A stretch of DNA of 64,000 bases from positions 155,177 to 219,176 of the forward strand of contig CALYLX010000032.1 in the NCBI GenBank assembly GCA_944990035.1. The letters run 5' to 3'. Position numbers and translations under genes: made by a program. The notes beneath the pieces were generated by a model. That model was not told the origin of the DNA and searched no databases. It worked only from the letters and a program-made list of their open reading frames with translations. The stretch is from Clitopilus passeckerianus. Lineage: Eukaryota; Basidiomycota; Agaricomycetes; Agaricales; Entolomataceae. Shown here one piece after another: positions 40,963-53,168 of this stretch; the first letter of the stretch is position 1, and every line of letters starts with the position of its first letter.

Positions 40963-41677
40963 ATGTCTGCAACTATCGAGGAAGTCCACTCTGACCACGA
41001 GCACGAGCATGATCACGATCACGATCATGACCATGACCATGACCACGACCACGACCATGACGAGGACCCAACTTCGGCCGCCGCCCTCGACAAGATCCAA
41101 TCTCGTTCGGAAAGGAAGGCCAGGAAGGCTCTGCTCAGCTTGGGTTTGAAGAGGGTTCCCGATATCACTCGTGTCACTCTCAGGAGGCCAAAGAATGTGT
41201 GTTATGCTTGTTTCTTTCTTCTTGCAACTGTACTAATGTAACCACCAATCAGGTTCTCTTCGTTCTCGCCACCCCTGAGGTCTACAAGTCGCCCAACAGC
41301 GACTGCTACATCGTCTTTGGTGAAGCCAAGATCGAGGACATGAACTCGCAGGCACAGCTCTCTGCCGCACAGTCACTTGCATCTGGTGGAGGTGTTCCCG
41401 CAACCAGCCTAGAGAAGTCTGGTGCTGGCGGCAAGGACGACGATGATGATATGCCCGAGCTCGAAGCTGCAGAGGAGGAGGGTGAGGTGGATGAGACTGG
41501 TGTTGACCCTAAGGACATCGACTTGGTCATGGCCCAGGTCAACTGCTCGAGGGCGAAGGCCGTGAAAGTACTAAAAGAGAGCGGCGGAGATCTCATCAAC
41601 GCTAGTACGTCCATCTCTACTATCATCCGTATACATGTTGCTGATATAGGTGCGCAGTCATGGCTGCCAGCGAGTGA
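40963..41677 (+). CDS. EGD2: Nascent polypeptide-associated complex subunit alpha
   Basis: This is the alpha subunit of the ribosome-bound NAC dimer that shields nascent chains. The start at 40963 is followed by an unusual His-Asp repeat (residues 11-35). Then come the NAC domain ([70 protein letters not shown]), an acidic linker, and the C-terminal UBA ([39 protein letters not shown]). The last intron splits the Ile codon of INAIMAASE (donor GTACGT, acceptor GCGCAG). Two introns are seen. The stop at 41675-41677 lies 75 bases from the convergent TRM9 stop. Confidence 0.94.
40993..41067 (+). repeat. In-frame His-Asp microsatellite in NAC-alpha
   Basis: A hexanucleotide-type repeat (GAY CAY) encodes about 25 alternating Asp/Glu and His residues near the N-terminus of NAC-alpha. 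Such tracts vary in copy number and can bind Ni, Zn or Cu. Confidence 0.85.
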
Positions 41678-41752
41678 TTTGTTACCCAGTCTGTACCATT
41701 GTATTCCCCATCTGCTTTCGTGTTACACAAAACATCGATCATCGCAAGATTC

Positions 41753-42728
41753 CTATTGCTCATTCAACTGCCAACACCTGAGTTCAACGTAATAATTCGA
41801 TCGCTCCCAGCCGTCCTCAACGATCTCCACCCCGCGCGAGTATTCTGCGTTTCGTGGGCCAACATAGAGATCAAGCCCCCTGCAGGCATCATGGACAAGT
41901 TGTCCCAGTTCGCCTTGGGAGAACATGTGGTAATACCTGTTGAACACCTGAGGCTCATCTGGTCCCTGCCCTCCCTCCTTCGGCGACCTCAACTCTTTCG
42001 AGAGCACCCAGGGCACCATGACGTTCTGTCCAAGTTGGGTTTTCCCTTCTTGATTTGTCGGGATGGCGCGTTTTGAGAGTTCGTCTTGTTCGATTGCCCA
42101 GACATATATCAGAATTCGGCCATGGGCAGGTGATACAGCTTCAATCAACCTCTATGATTGTCGTGAGCAAAGGGTAATGGAGAGATGACCCAGACTAGCC
42201 TGGACAGCTTGCTTTCGACGTTCAGGCGTTGCAAGATGGTGTATTGTCGCGATAGATATGGCGTAGTCCTTTCCAGCTTTAGCACTACGATCATCACCCT
42301 GGCTGGGTCAAACTCACAAAGATTCGGGGTCTCCAGCAATCCACTAACGCGTCACCCCAGACGACCTCCCTGAGTGCACCAGACTCTCCGGCATTTCGGG
42401 CAATTTTAAGAAGATTGAAACTTCTGTCCAAGCCAATTGTGAGGATATCACTTGGTCGATCTAGGGGCAAGGGGAGATATTTTCCGTTGCCAGTGCCAGA
42501 GTCCAATCCAACCCATCCGGTTGCAATGCTTGAAAGAAATTTGCTGATAATCGGCCATGGCTAGGCTTCCCCTCAGCTAGTTGGAAGGATATTCACCGGT
42601 TGACGTACTTTGTACCGTGTAGAAGAAAAATGAGGGGCAATCTCGTCGTATATAGAATGGACGTTTATGTCTTCATATTTTTGAGGATCGCCTTCAACAA
42701 CGGTAGTCGCCACTGCCTTCGGTGCCAT
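41753..42728 (-). CDS. TRM9: tRNA wobble-uridine carboxymethyl methyltransferase Trm9
   Basis: Trm9 is a SAM-dependent enzyme that, with Trm112, methylates carboxymethyluridine at the tRNA wobble base to mcm5U. The start at 42728 gives MAPKAVATTVVEGDPQKYED and SIYDEIAPHFSSTRYK. The next exon reads PWPIISKFLSSIATGWVGLD with SAM motif GTGNGKYL. Then come ILTIGLDRSFNLLKIA, a VWGDALV strand, AISIATIHHLATPERRKQAV and the motif-VI-like GRILIYVWAIEQDELSKRAI. After a loop VMVPWVLSKELR come FNRYYHMFSQGELGQLV and a C-terminal NYYVELRCWQLNEQ. This set (YDEIAPHFSSTR, IHHLAT..RR, FNRYYHMF) is diagnostic of Trm9. Confidence 0.92.
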
Positions 42729-42814
42729 CGGTAGTAGAGGTTTGAGGACAAGAAGTGAAATTGGTATATTCCATTGCAAGACAACCAGCTCTAGCCAAAC
42801 TACGAACACAATGT

Positions 42815-43447
42815 TTAGACCACACGACCCATCTCCTCGTCAAGAATCCTCGCAAACTTGGACCCGTCAAAAGCAGGGAATGGTGTCAGGGATTTTTGGT
42901 CGAACGAGGTGATAGTTTGAGGGAGATCTCTGCAAGAGCTGATGTTTCAATCCTGGCCAGACGACGGTCAAAGATTAGACCCTTACTCGACTCGACTCGA
43001 TCTCAAATGATTGAGCTTCTGCAATTCATTGGACAACTCTTCTTGGTGATTATCGAGGAGAGTTGGGTTTGGAACGACGATGAGCGGCTTTGGGATCCTC
43101 AGAACGTCGAGTATTGTGCCAGAACCTGTACAACGTCGCATCTGTACCTACACTTAGATCGCAGAATATGGCATACCTGCATGGCTCACAACCAGGTCTG
43201 CTCGGTCATAGTCCTCCTGCAGGCCGGGCTTAAACTTCCACAACTCAATGGAGACGCCTTCTTTATCAACTGATATTCCACCCTCCTTTTCCGTGATCGA
43301 GGAGGCATATTCGAAGTCGGAATTCCCGCATTGCACTACAACCTTGTTATAGCCCTTCGCACCAAGCGCAGCTAATACTGGCCGGGATATAGCGGCCTGT
43401 ACGAGAGCGTCGAAGCGAGTAGATCCCACCGTGAAAAACGCGAGCAT
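42815..43447 (-). CDS. ALG13: UDP-GlcNAc transferase subunit Alg13
   Basis: Alg13 is the catalytic soluble half of the Alg13/Alg14 transferase that adds the second GlcNAc to dolichol-PP-GlcNAc at the cytosolic ER face. The start at 43447 gives [20 protein letters not shown]. Then follow [38 protein letters not shown] spliced to [19 protein letters not shown], and [14 protein letters not shown]. The chain ends [18 protein letters not shown]. The VQCGNS, HAGSGT and PNxxLLDNHQxEL motifs define the family. The length of about 190 residues is typical. The start is 100 bases from the divergent PRO3 start. Confidence 0.93.
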
Positions 43448-43547
43448 CGGCCGTAATTAGGATGTTTCTCCGCAACATCCGAGTCACATTACATCGCAAT
43501 TTAGATATGTGCAAACGTGTAAAACTTCTCTTCTCATTGCAACCAGG

Positions 43548-44757
43548 ATGGGCTATACACTTTGCGTTCTAGGTATATTATCTCTAATTTCGTGACGTTC
43601 AGTACTGAGGATGTGTTTGACTAGGATGTGGTACCATGGGCATCGCCATCTTGTCTGGTGTTGTGGCCAGTCTTGACATGGGTTCACGTCTTTCAGAGGG
43701 CTTTGGGCGAAAGAATAAATGGGAATCACATACCCCAGGAACACTCACCCCAGACGGGGCACCAGATGCAACAATTCCAACCCGCTTCATTGCTTGTGTC
43801 AATCGGGCAGAAAGCGCAAATAAGCTCACGCAGCTCTTTGGCGGTCTTGGGCATTTAGCCTCATCTATCGAGGTTGTTGCCAACGAAAACCTTGCATCTG
43901 TCAAGGAGGCAGATGTAGTGATCCTCTGGCGAGTCTCTCCAGACCATGTCACTTCGTCGATCGACTAATTTTGCTGCAGTTGTAAACCACAGCTTGCCCA
44001 CAAAATCCTCGAAGAACCCGGGATGAAGGAGGCCCTGGATGGCAAGCTCCTCATCAGTATCCTTGCTGGTGTCACTATTAGCCAGTTACAAGGTTGGGTC
44101 AACCCCTCGACAAAAGTTATCCGTGCCATGCCCAACACCCCATGCCGGGTGAGCAATTTCTCCCTCTCATCATCATCCCTAGTCTAATCTTCTCGGTTAC
44201 AGATACGTGAAGGCATGACAATCGTCACCAACCTCCCACCCAGAAAAGATTCCAAACTTGACGAGGAAATCATCCTCAAGATCTTCTCCTCCATCGGCCG
44301 CTGTCGTTTCCTCGAGGAGAAGCATTTTGATGCATGCACAGCTCTATCTGGGTCTGGACCGGCATTTGCATGCATTTTCCTGGAGGCAATGGCGGATGGA
44401 GGTGTCATGATGGGATTGCCGAGAGCTGAGGCACTGGAGCTGGCTTCGCAAAGTGGGTTTGCACTTTGAAGTCTTTTTGGTGGTCCGTTGGATTCTGACG
44501 GTATGCTGTAGCTCTGCAAGGTGCTGCTCGTATGGTTCTTCAAGGTGGAGTCCATCCTGCTCAGTTAAAGGATGCAGTTACCAGTAAGTTCCTACCTCTA
44601 GACACCGAGTCTCTTACTGATCTAGGTTCCAGCTCCCGGTGGTTGCACTATCGCAGGTCTCTTGGCCATGGAAGACGGTCGTGTTCGCTCAACGATCGCT
44701 CGTGCGATCCAAGTTGCAACAGATCACGCCAGTCAACTCGGACAGCCGGGCAAGTAA
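43548..44757 (+). CDS. PRO3: Pyrroline-5-carboxylate reductase
   Basis: This enzyme performs the NAD(P)H-dependent last step of proline synthesis. The start at 43548 gives MGYTLCVLGCGTMGIAILSG, the Rossmann glycine motif split by a first intron. Then come RAESANKLTQLFGGLG, ADVVILCCKPQLAHKILEEP, LLISILAGVTISQLQGWV, KVIRAMPNTPCRIREGMTIV, and the signature TALSGSGPAFACIFLEAMAD with GGVMMGLPR. It closes GAARMVLQGGVHPAQLKDAV, TTPGGCTIAGL and DGRVRSTIARAIQVATDHAS. There are five or more exons, an intact frame and a TAA stop. Confidence 0.94.
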
Positions 44758-45441
44758 TCAAAAAAGCATCATGTATTCCATTCAATGTATCATAAGAATT
44801 GTACATCTCTGCGGTGTAAGGAAACAATAAAAGGAATAGACATGATGTTCGCCTCCATATCTCCACTGCCTTCATTGAAATGTGAAGGATAGGACATACT
44901 TGTAGGCACCCCCAGCTCTTTAGTCACCGGAATGGGTTGGGTCTCTCTGGCTCCCTTAAAATGAGAACAGTCGTGTAGGTGATATACGCTGTCCAGAGTG
45001 TTGAGGAGCGGCCGTAATTCGATATCATGCTAGTACATTCACGCTGGGTCACAATCATAGAATGGAAGATTTTCAGATATATTCGAGTGGGAAGGAAAGA
45101 AATACAGGAGGAAATACTCAACGGTAGTTTACGGAGATGTCTCCGATCATCAAGCAGCGGGACCTCCCATGTAAGAGACGAATGCCTTGGAAGGTTTGCG
45201 AGAGTTGTCGAAAGGAATTCAATATTGCTCTGAAGAATGAACGCCACCCTGTGGGAAATTGCAGGATGAGGTTAAAGTGAAATAGAGCGTCTGCTGGATC
45301 ATTGGACTTGAGGCACAGTATATTTGCGTTTTGTGATGCAATGTATTAGAATGTAATATACAGGAAAGCTATGAAAATGAGGTTAGTTGGTTGAAGTCAC
45401 AGGGGAGAAACGGAACACATACCAAAAGTAACAATGCAGAT
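44758..45441. other. Intergenic between convergent genes, nothing recognised
   Basis: This stretch of 680 bases lies between the PRO3 and RPT3 stop codons. A 107-codon minus-strand frame at 45247-44924 has no recognisable motif and no exon partners. It is presumed to be 3' UTRs. Confidence 0.4.
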
Positions 45442-47021
<1,580 letters not shown>

Positions 47022-47193
47022 GGTTGCTGCAAAGGTCGTGCTCAACGGTGAAACTTGAATAGCTGACGCGGCTTACGACGCGCTACTCGATTCGGACATA
47101 TCATCGTGGGAACAAACTCCTATTCTGAGCGCGCCACCTGCGACGTCGAACTTCGTCCACTCGCTGTGCTAATACACCCTGAACTGACTGAAA

Positions 47194-48043
47194 ATGTCGC
47201 ATGTTGTACAACCATTAGACCAGCCTTCAAACTACAAGGATTCTCAGACGCGTGTTGACCGCCAGAAGCAGAATGATTTGCTGTCAAAATCGACAACATT
47301 ATACGTGAGTTCTCCGTCCAGTCAATGCAATTGTTGAAAGGTGCTAATGTTGTCTTTTAGATCGGAAATTTGAGTTTCTACACGACGGAGGAGCAGATAT
47401 ATGAGCTCTTTTCAAAATGTACTAATCCCGAAGAAGGAGGCGGAATAAAGCGTATTATCATGGGTTTGGACAGAAATACGCGGTACGGCCTGGCGCTCCC
47501 CATTTTTTCCGCCACTAAGTTTACTGAACGGCTAGAACACCCTGTGGCTTCTGCTTCGTTGAATACTACACCCATGCCGAAGCTCTGGCTTGCATGAAAT
47601 ATGTCTCAGGCACCAAACTCGACGAGCGGATAATCCGCTGCGACCTCGACCTCGGCTACCGCGAAGGTCGCCAATTCGGACGAGGAAAAAGTGGAGGACA
47701 GGTCCGTGATGAGCACAGGCAGGATTACGATCCTGGACGTGGAGGCTGGGGTGCACAGGCGCAGAGGGCTGAGATTGAGAGAAGGAGAGAGGTGGAGGAG
47801 AGGTATGCGGATGCGCAGGACGGGCCTGGGGCTGTTGCGGGTGGTGGTGGAGAGTGGAAGGAGGCAGATAGTAGTGCACCCGTTGTTGAGTCCAAGAAAC
47901 GTGCAAGGTCTCCTGAGGAGGACGATGCGTCAAGACCGGTTCGTTCTTTGCTACTAATTCAATGGGGTCATTGTGCTAACATTTTGGTGTTCTAGGGACA
48001 CCGAACACGGTTGGACGACGACATGGAGACCGGACGAATGTAA
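47194..48043 (+). CDS. CBC2: Nuclear cap-binding complex small subunit Cbc2 (CBP20)
   Basis: Cbc2 binds the m7G cap of nuclear transcripts as a heterodimer with CBP80. The start at 47194 gives [20 protein letters not shown] and [20 protein letters not shown] with RNP2 (LYIGNLSFY). Next is [20 protein letters not shown], then RNP1 split by an intron ([20 protein letters not shown]). The cap-site C-terminal part is [23 protein letters not shown], with a space added here to mark the end of the motif. An Arg/Gly-rich tail ends [13 protein letters not shown]. Four exons are seen. The start codon is 172 bases from the divergent RPT3 start. Confidence 0.94.
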
Positions 48044-48133
48044 AACCAACGCCTCCAGTGTATACTGCTCCTTTGCTATTCTTGTTGTGCTCTCCAATGT
48101 ACCCGTATTATGATTACCAGAAAATATACATTA

Positions 48134-48951
48134 TTAGTCTATAACTCGTGCGTATATACGGAAGTTCTTCTCCCTATCCCAATGGGTCATATGTAGATTG
48201 CGCACCAGACGGTGAGCCTCATCTGCATTCGACATCGTTAGGCGGAACCTTGAATAAAGGCTGAATGTTCTCTCTGGCCTACAAGAATCTTAGCGTTGGT
48301 CCATCTCGGACAGCAGAGAAGGAACTTACAATGGCACCTTAAGTATCCTCCCTTCCCCGCGGTCATCCCTCAGTATATCAAACTCCCTCAACGCTACTTC
48401 CAGCTGTGCAGGCTGTAGCTTCCCTGGTAGGCCCCATATAACCACACTCCGCCTTCCCTCGGGTTTGACGCTTCTGGGACCAGTTCCAGGCATCTTTGAA
48501 TCTCTCGCCTCGTCCCTTCCGTCTAGAGCCACGGCTTTAACTCTAAGCCCTAGCATGTAGCTACCGTGTAACCTTGTCACAGCGTTAGAGAGTGCATCAG
48601 GATTGTTGAGTTTGACGATTGCTCGTCCCACGGGTTGATAGCGATTGTATTGAAGTGCAACTGTGAGTAGAGGGCGTAAGTGTAACGTCCTGGAAGAGTT
48701 ATATGCAGCCGCGCACCTCCTGCGGCACCACCCAGATCTTTCAGCCGAGGCCTTATCGACTTCAGGACATCTGCAGCGGTGGCAGTGGTTGGTATTCCTC
48801 GAATTGCGAAACTTTTGGCCGCTGTAGCAGCTTGACCTTTCGTAACATTAGCATCCAAAGTATCAACCAGCGTAAAAGACAAGTTACCTGCCGCTCTTTC
48901 TATTCCGCCATTCTTCAAAGTTCTCCCAGCAGCACCTGCAGCAACCGACAT
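48134..48951 (-). CDS. RRM-like protein, probably mitochondrial
   Basis: The start at 48951 gives MSVAAGAAGRTLKNGGIERA, a basic, acid-free N-terminus compatible with mitochondrial import. An RRM-like unit follows (AKSFAIRGIPTTATAADVLK, then GRAIVKLNNPDALSNAVTRL and HGSYMLGLRVKAVAL). A second RRM-like strand is RSVVIWGLPGKLQPAQLEVA, LREFDILRD. The last exon, joined at GTAAGT...TTGTAG, restores a conserved-looking ending: ERTFSLYSRFRLTMSNADEA, HRLVRNLHMTHWDR and YARVID. Similar proteins occur in other fungi without an experimentally known role. RNA binding is inferred from the fold pattern. Confidence 0.7.
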
Positions 48952-49075
48952 TGACCTCTGACGAAATGGTCAGAAAACCGGAAGTTAAGCGGTCCCTTTC
49001 GCTTTGGGGCTTTGTAGAACGCGTTACGCATTCGTGACGAGTGTCACGCCCACTAACCTCGAACATACACACGCG

Positions 49076-50021
49076 ATGTCCTCGAGAACTGACCGACGGA
49101 GGGAACGGAGCTGGGAGCGGGAGGATAGGAGTGGAGGGCGGGGTGGAGGTGGAGATAGGTACTCGAGGGACCGCCGTGATGAGAGAGGTGGGGGCAGAGG
49201 TGGGGGCAGGGGCGGAACTGCGTCGAGGAGGGATGATGGGTATGCAAGGAGGTCGAGTCGGTCGAGGAGTCCTAGAAGGGCCGGTGGGGACAGGGATAGA
49301 AGGGACTATGGTGCGCTACTACTTCTTTGCTGCATCTCGGTGACTATGCTAATAAGACCTTTGGAAAGACAGGAGACGTGAAAGAGACGACGACCGGGAC
49401 CGACGGGGCGGGGACAGGGACAGGGATAGCAGAAGAGACGGCAGAGATAGTCGGAGACGAGAGGACGATAGGCCTCGAGGTGACCGAAGACCTTCGCCGC
49501 CGTCTCGAGACGATGCCAAAGGCTCGTCACGGAAAGCAACTATGGACGACTTTGACCGTGAACGTCCTCCGCCACTTTCAGGGGGACCTCCTACTGATAG
49601 AAGAAGTACGTTCAGCATCTCGGTATTTTTTACTCATGGCTGAGGAAGTGTATACCTAACAGGGACAGATTCTGTGCCACCCCCGCGTCCTAACTTGGAT
49701 CCTGAAGCCGAGGAAGGCGAAGAAGAGGAGCCTATGGATGCAGTCAATGAAGACGACGCTGCCATGATGGCTATGATGGGCATGGCTGGCTTTGGGACTA
49801 CCAAGGTACGTCTACCGAGTATATTACAGTTAACGATTCTAACGTTCTATCGGCAGGGGGAAAAAGTCGAAGGTAACCAAGAAGGTATAGCGGACGTGAA
49901 GCAACAGCGGACATGGCGCCAGTATATGAACAGAAGAGGAGGATTCAACAGGTTCGTAAATTACCTGATCTCGACATGCAGCGACTTATTTTTGTGTAGG
50001 CCCCTGGACAAAATCAAGTAA
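49076..50021 (+). CDS. U4/U6.U5 tri-snRNP 27 kDa protein (SNRNP27 family)
   Basis: The N-terminal two thirds is an Arg/Ser/Gly/Asp-rich low-complexity tail (MSSRTDRRRERSWEREDRSG, many RD, RGG and SRS repeats). The C-terminal domain is the diagnostic part: MMAMMGMAGFGTTK spliced to GKKVEGNQEGIADVKQQRTW, RQYMNRRGGFNR, and a last exon PLDKIK. This is the SNRNP27/DUF1777 C-terminus, a spliceosomal tri-snRNP subunit affecting 5' splice-site choice. Five or more exons are present. The start codon lies 124 bases from the divergent RRM gene. Confidence 0.88.
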
Positions 50022-50208
50022 ACAAGGTGTGGCGCACAATCTCCGCAGCCTGTCGATGGTTTCCGTGTGCCGCCGCCATCTTGTAGCTCATAACCTCGTA
50101 AAAGGATATGAATACCGACTCCAATATACATATATTGACGTGAAATTCGTATTGATACAAAATAAAGACAACATGTCTATTGTGGTGGGATGCTGGAAGG
50201 ACAAGTCC

Positions 50209-50793
50209 TCAGAATCCATGGACTTTGATGATAGCCTTGTCAACCTTCTCGGCGAGCAAGAAGTTCTGGATGTTGATACGCTGGTCGCCTTGAAGTTGGA
50301 TAACTTCTCCCATCTTCTCGTCGTCGACAATAGTGCCATTACAAGCGAATTCCTATATCGGGAACGACCACCATCAGAATCTGTTCAATGTGCCGGATAT
50401 GACACCCTAGTGCCATCTTCCGCGCACACGGACTATGTATTGAGACTAACCTTCTTGAATGCTTTCAGAATCTTCTTAAGATTGTATTCTGCAATATTGA
50501 GGAACGCGATCAGCAACGAGGAACAAGAGAAATTTTCAATAGGGACTAACCACGACCCAGGCCTTGCAAGGTTGTCAGAGTCTTCCTCCCATTCCTCTGC
50601 TGGATACGGATATGGATGTGATCAGCTTGGGAGCCGACGTCTTTGCTGGATGCAAGCGGGTCCCCCTCTTCTGCAAAGGGATCTATAGAGAGAGAACTTG
50701 AAGTCAGCAAACCTAACAATAACCTAGCACAGCAACTAAGTGACTCCATAGTCAATCTTACTCACCGAAAGAGTTGAGATTCTGCACGCTCAT
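50209..50793 (-). CDS. SUI1: Translation initiation factor eIF1
   Basis: eIF1 binds the 40S P-site region and enforces start-codon fidelity. Exon 1 (ATG at 50793) reads MSVQNLNSF. Exon 2 reads DPFAEEGDPLASSK and then HIHIRIQQRNGRKTLTTLQG. Exon 3 is EYNLKKILKAFKK. The last exon reads EFACNGTIVDDEKMGEVIQL, QGDQRINIQNFLLAEK and AIIKVHGF, then a stop at 50211-50209. The length of about 113 residues matches eIF1. It is convergent with the SNRNP27 gene and divergent from the next gene. Confidence 0.95.
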
Positions 50794-51066
50794 GCGAAGA
50801 GTGTAGTGTAACAAGAAAAAGAGTTGGTCGCCGAAGATTTAACTTGACAATAAGCTGAAAGCTTTGAGAGTTTGTATAAAGTCAAGTCCGAACGACTGGT
50901 GGTTGCTGAGAAGAGTCAAACCCGATTTGCGAGCGATTGGGTCTGTTTTATCCAGTGATTACTAAGCTTTTGGAATTGACTCTCTCTCACTGCCTCCGCC
51001 GCGCTCCCGGGCTTTTTGGAGATTCCTGGAGGGATTTGTGATTGTTCATTTGAAAATTTCCGGAAG

Positions 51067-51749
51067 ATGGCTGGAACTGAGCCTCAGGGGTTGAAGCGAA
51101 AGAAGCCGCCGACCTTTAGGCATCTGCCTACCAATAGAGGTGTGTAAGTGACGGACACTTCATGTGTATGTCCGATTCTGACATAGGATGTGCAGCTAAG
51201 AAGCTTAAGGAAACTTGGGTCGCCAACGCCAAGATCAAGAGCCAATGGAAGGCTCAAAAGCGAAAGGAGGCTGGGCTGCAAGCCGATACCCGTGCAGAGG
51301 ACACGTTTGAAGGAATAAAATCCGACAATGAAGATTCACAGCCAGAGGGCGACTCGGACAGGGATGCTTCGCCTGCAAAATCACCATCGCCTCCGCCTCC
51401 GGTGAGCAAGACCAAACCTCGTCCGCAGGAGAAGAAGCATTTGTCAAATGACAAGCCGAAAGCTGTGTCGACCCATGATCGTAAACGTCAACGACGGATA
51501 CAAGAAGAGAGCAATGAGGAAGAGCCACAGCCATCGCTACGAGAAATAACAAAGGAAGCCTACTCGAAAGGTTCATTGCATACATTCAAGTCAGGTCATG
51601 GACGGGGAGGTCATCAAACGGGCCAGAACGCCAGGGGAAGAGGACGTGGTGGAGGAGACAGAGGCGGAAGACCAACCGGAAGAGGTCAACCCGACATGAA
51701 GCTACGGATGAACGCAATGCTGGAGAGAATCAAGCAGACAATGAGTTAA
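51067..51749 (+). CDS. Basic protein, FYV7-like rRNA-processing factor (tentative)
   Basis: The start at 51067 gives MAGTEPQGLKRKKPPTFRHL PTNR, with a space added here to mark the exon edge. The next exon reads AKKLKETWVANAKIKSQWKA QKRKE, also shown with a break. A long charged linker and a C-terminal helix (LREITKEAYSKGSLHTFKSG then GHGRGG repeats) follow. It ends MKLRMNAMLERIKQTMS. The AKKLKE.W...KIKSQWKA block and the basic composition resemble fungal proteins annotated as rRNA-processing factor FYV7. That is memory-based similarity, not proof. It is an intact two-exon gene, convergent with PPP4R2 (62 bases between stops). Confidence 0.55.
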
Positions 51750-51811
51750 CTTGGTCTATACAGTATCAGCTGCGTGCAAAAAGTACAATATGTATACCAG
51801 TGTAATAGAAT

Positions 51812-53014
51812 CTACGACTTCGCATTCTCTTTATCTTCGTCAACTGCCATACTCTCTTCCTCGGATTTTACTTCCTCTTGAGACTCTGTCTCTGCCTTCT
51901 TTTCTTCGACCTTGGCCCCAACCTTCTCCTCGGCTGGGACAAATCTTTGCTGGAGGGTAGGCATAAAACCTGGCTTGGGCTTCTCCTCAGCGGCATCCAA
52001 GCCTCCAACCTGCCTCTCCTCTCCAGTTGTAGTGACACTACTAAGAGCAACCGGGTGATCACTCATATGTCCTGGACTAGGATCGTCCAATTCATCTACC
52101 AGCCCAAGCGCCTTGATATCAGCAGGTTCGTTCCCAATAGGGTTCACAGCCGTTGTTGCACTAGCCGCCAACGTCAGAGGGCTTGGCGGAGGGCTCCTCG
52201 ACTTGGATCTCCGCGCATCCTCGTGCAAGAAAGGTATCGGGGAGAATAGAGGTGTAGAGGGCGCTGATTGTCTCGTAGAGCCGAGAGAGAAGACGGATCT
52301 GCCTGTTGGATCGGTGTCGACGTTTGCGAGAGGTGGGAAGGAGGATAGGGAGGATGTGACGAGGACGGATTTCTCAACGGCGCGTAGGTACTTGCCCACA
52401 GAAGCGTAGTGCTTGCGGGGCTGTAGGCAGAGCTCAGCTACGCGTTGAATTGTGAATGGTGGGTTTCTGGGCAGGTTTCAGCAAATAAGATCGAAGAGCC
52501 TACGAGGGAACTCACGAATCAAAGTCGTCGAGCTGTTCAAAGATCATAGACTTCTGCTCCTCTGCCTGCTTTTCAGTCATATAATTTACAGGGATAGGCA
52601 GGTTTGGAGGCCGAGCCTGCTTCCGGTCAGGAAATGGCGGTAGTTTCAGCGCGCCATTGGGTAACGCTTGCTCCTCATACGCAGGCGGTGGGCCAGGAGG
52701 TTTGTCCGCTAGGTAGGCAGCAATATTCTATCCAGTTGGTTAGGGAACTCCAAAAGCCAAGCAAGCGTTATGACAACTGACTTGGTTTATTTTGTGCTTG
52801 ATAACGTCACGTAGAGTGCTCCAATCTGTGCTGCCAAGAGCTGGTTTAGCTGAGGATCCACTGTTTTACAGAAAGCACGCACTCGACTACATCGTTGGCC
52901 GCGATATTCTCGAGCACAGCGTCGTATTCTATTTCGCTCGTTGTCATTGCTAAAGCTTGGGATATCACTAATCGGCTCACCTGCCTTCCACTCAAACGCT
53001 TGATCACTGGGCAT
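51812..53014 (-). CDS. Protein phosphatase 4 regulatory subunit 2
   Basis: PPP4R2 scaffolds the PP4 catalytic and R3 subunits, acting in DNA-damage response and spliceosome assembly. The start at 53014 gives MPSDQAFEWKA, spliced to AMTTSEIEYDAVLENIAAND VVE (broken here at the motif edge). A short exon encodes STLRDVIKHKINQ. Then come NIAAYLADKPPGPPPAYEEQ, FPDRKQARPPNLPIPVNYMT, QKSMIFEQLDDFDS and the family block PPFTIQRVAELCLQPRKHYA then SVGKYLRAVEKSVLVTSS. A disordered acidic C-terminus follows. The PFTIQR..ELCL.P.KHY...K.LRA.EK pattern is diagnostic. It is divergent from the PAP2 gene by 154 bases. Confidence 0.87.
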
Positions 53015-53168
53015 CGTAACACGGAATCGTGGAGTCGCACAGCATCAACGCGTTTGGCCGCAGCAGCCACCACGAGTGTCGCTTGTTTGTCTCCTTCACC
53101 CGTACATGTCATATACCCGACTGACCACCCCGCTCGGCCATTATTCCTCCTCCCTGCCACCTTCATCG

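Noticed and set aside
44924..45247. 107-codon minus-strand frame between PRO3 and RPT3
   Set aside because: It sits between convergent stops, has no motif, and is most likely UTR sequence.
50029..50688. 219-codon plus-strand frame
   Set aside because: It is antisense to the eIF1 gene, whose exons on the minus strand are unmistakable.
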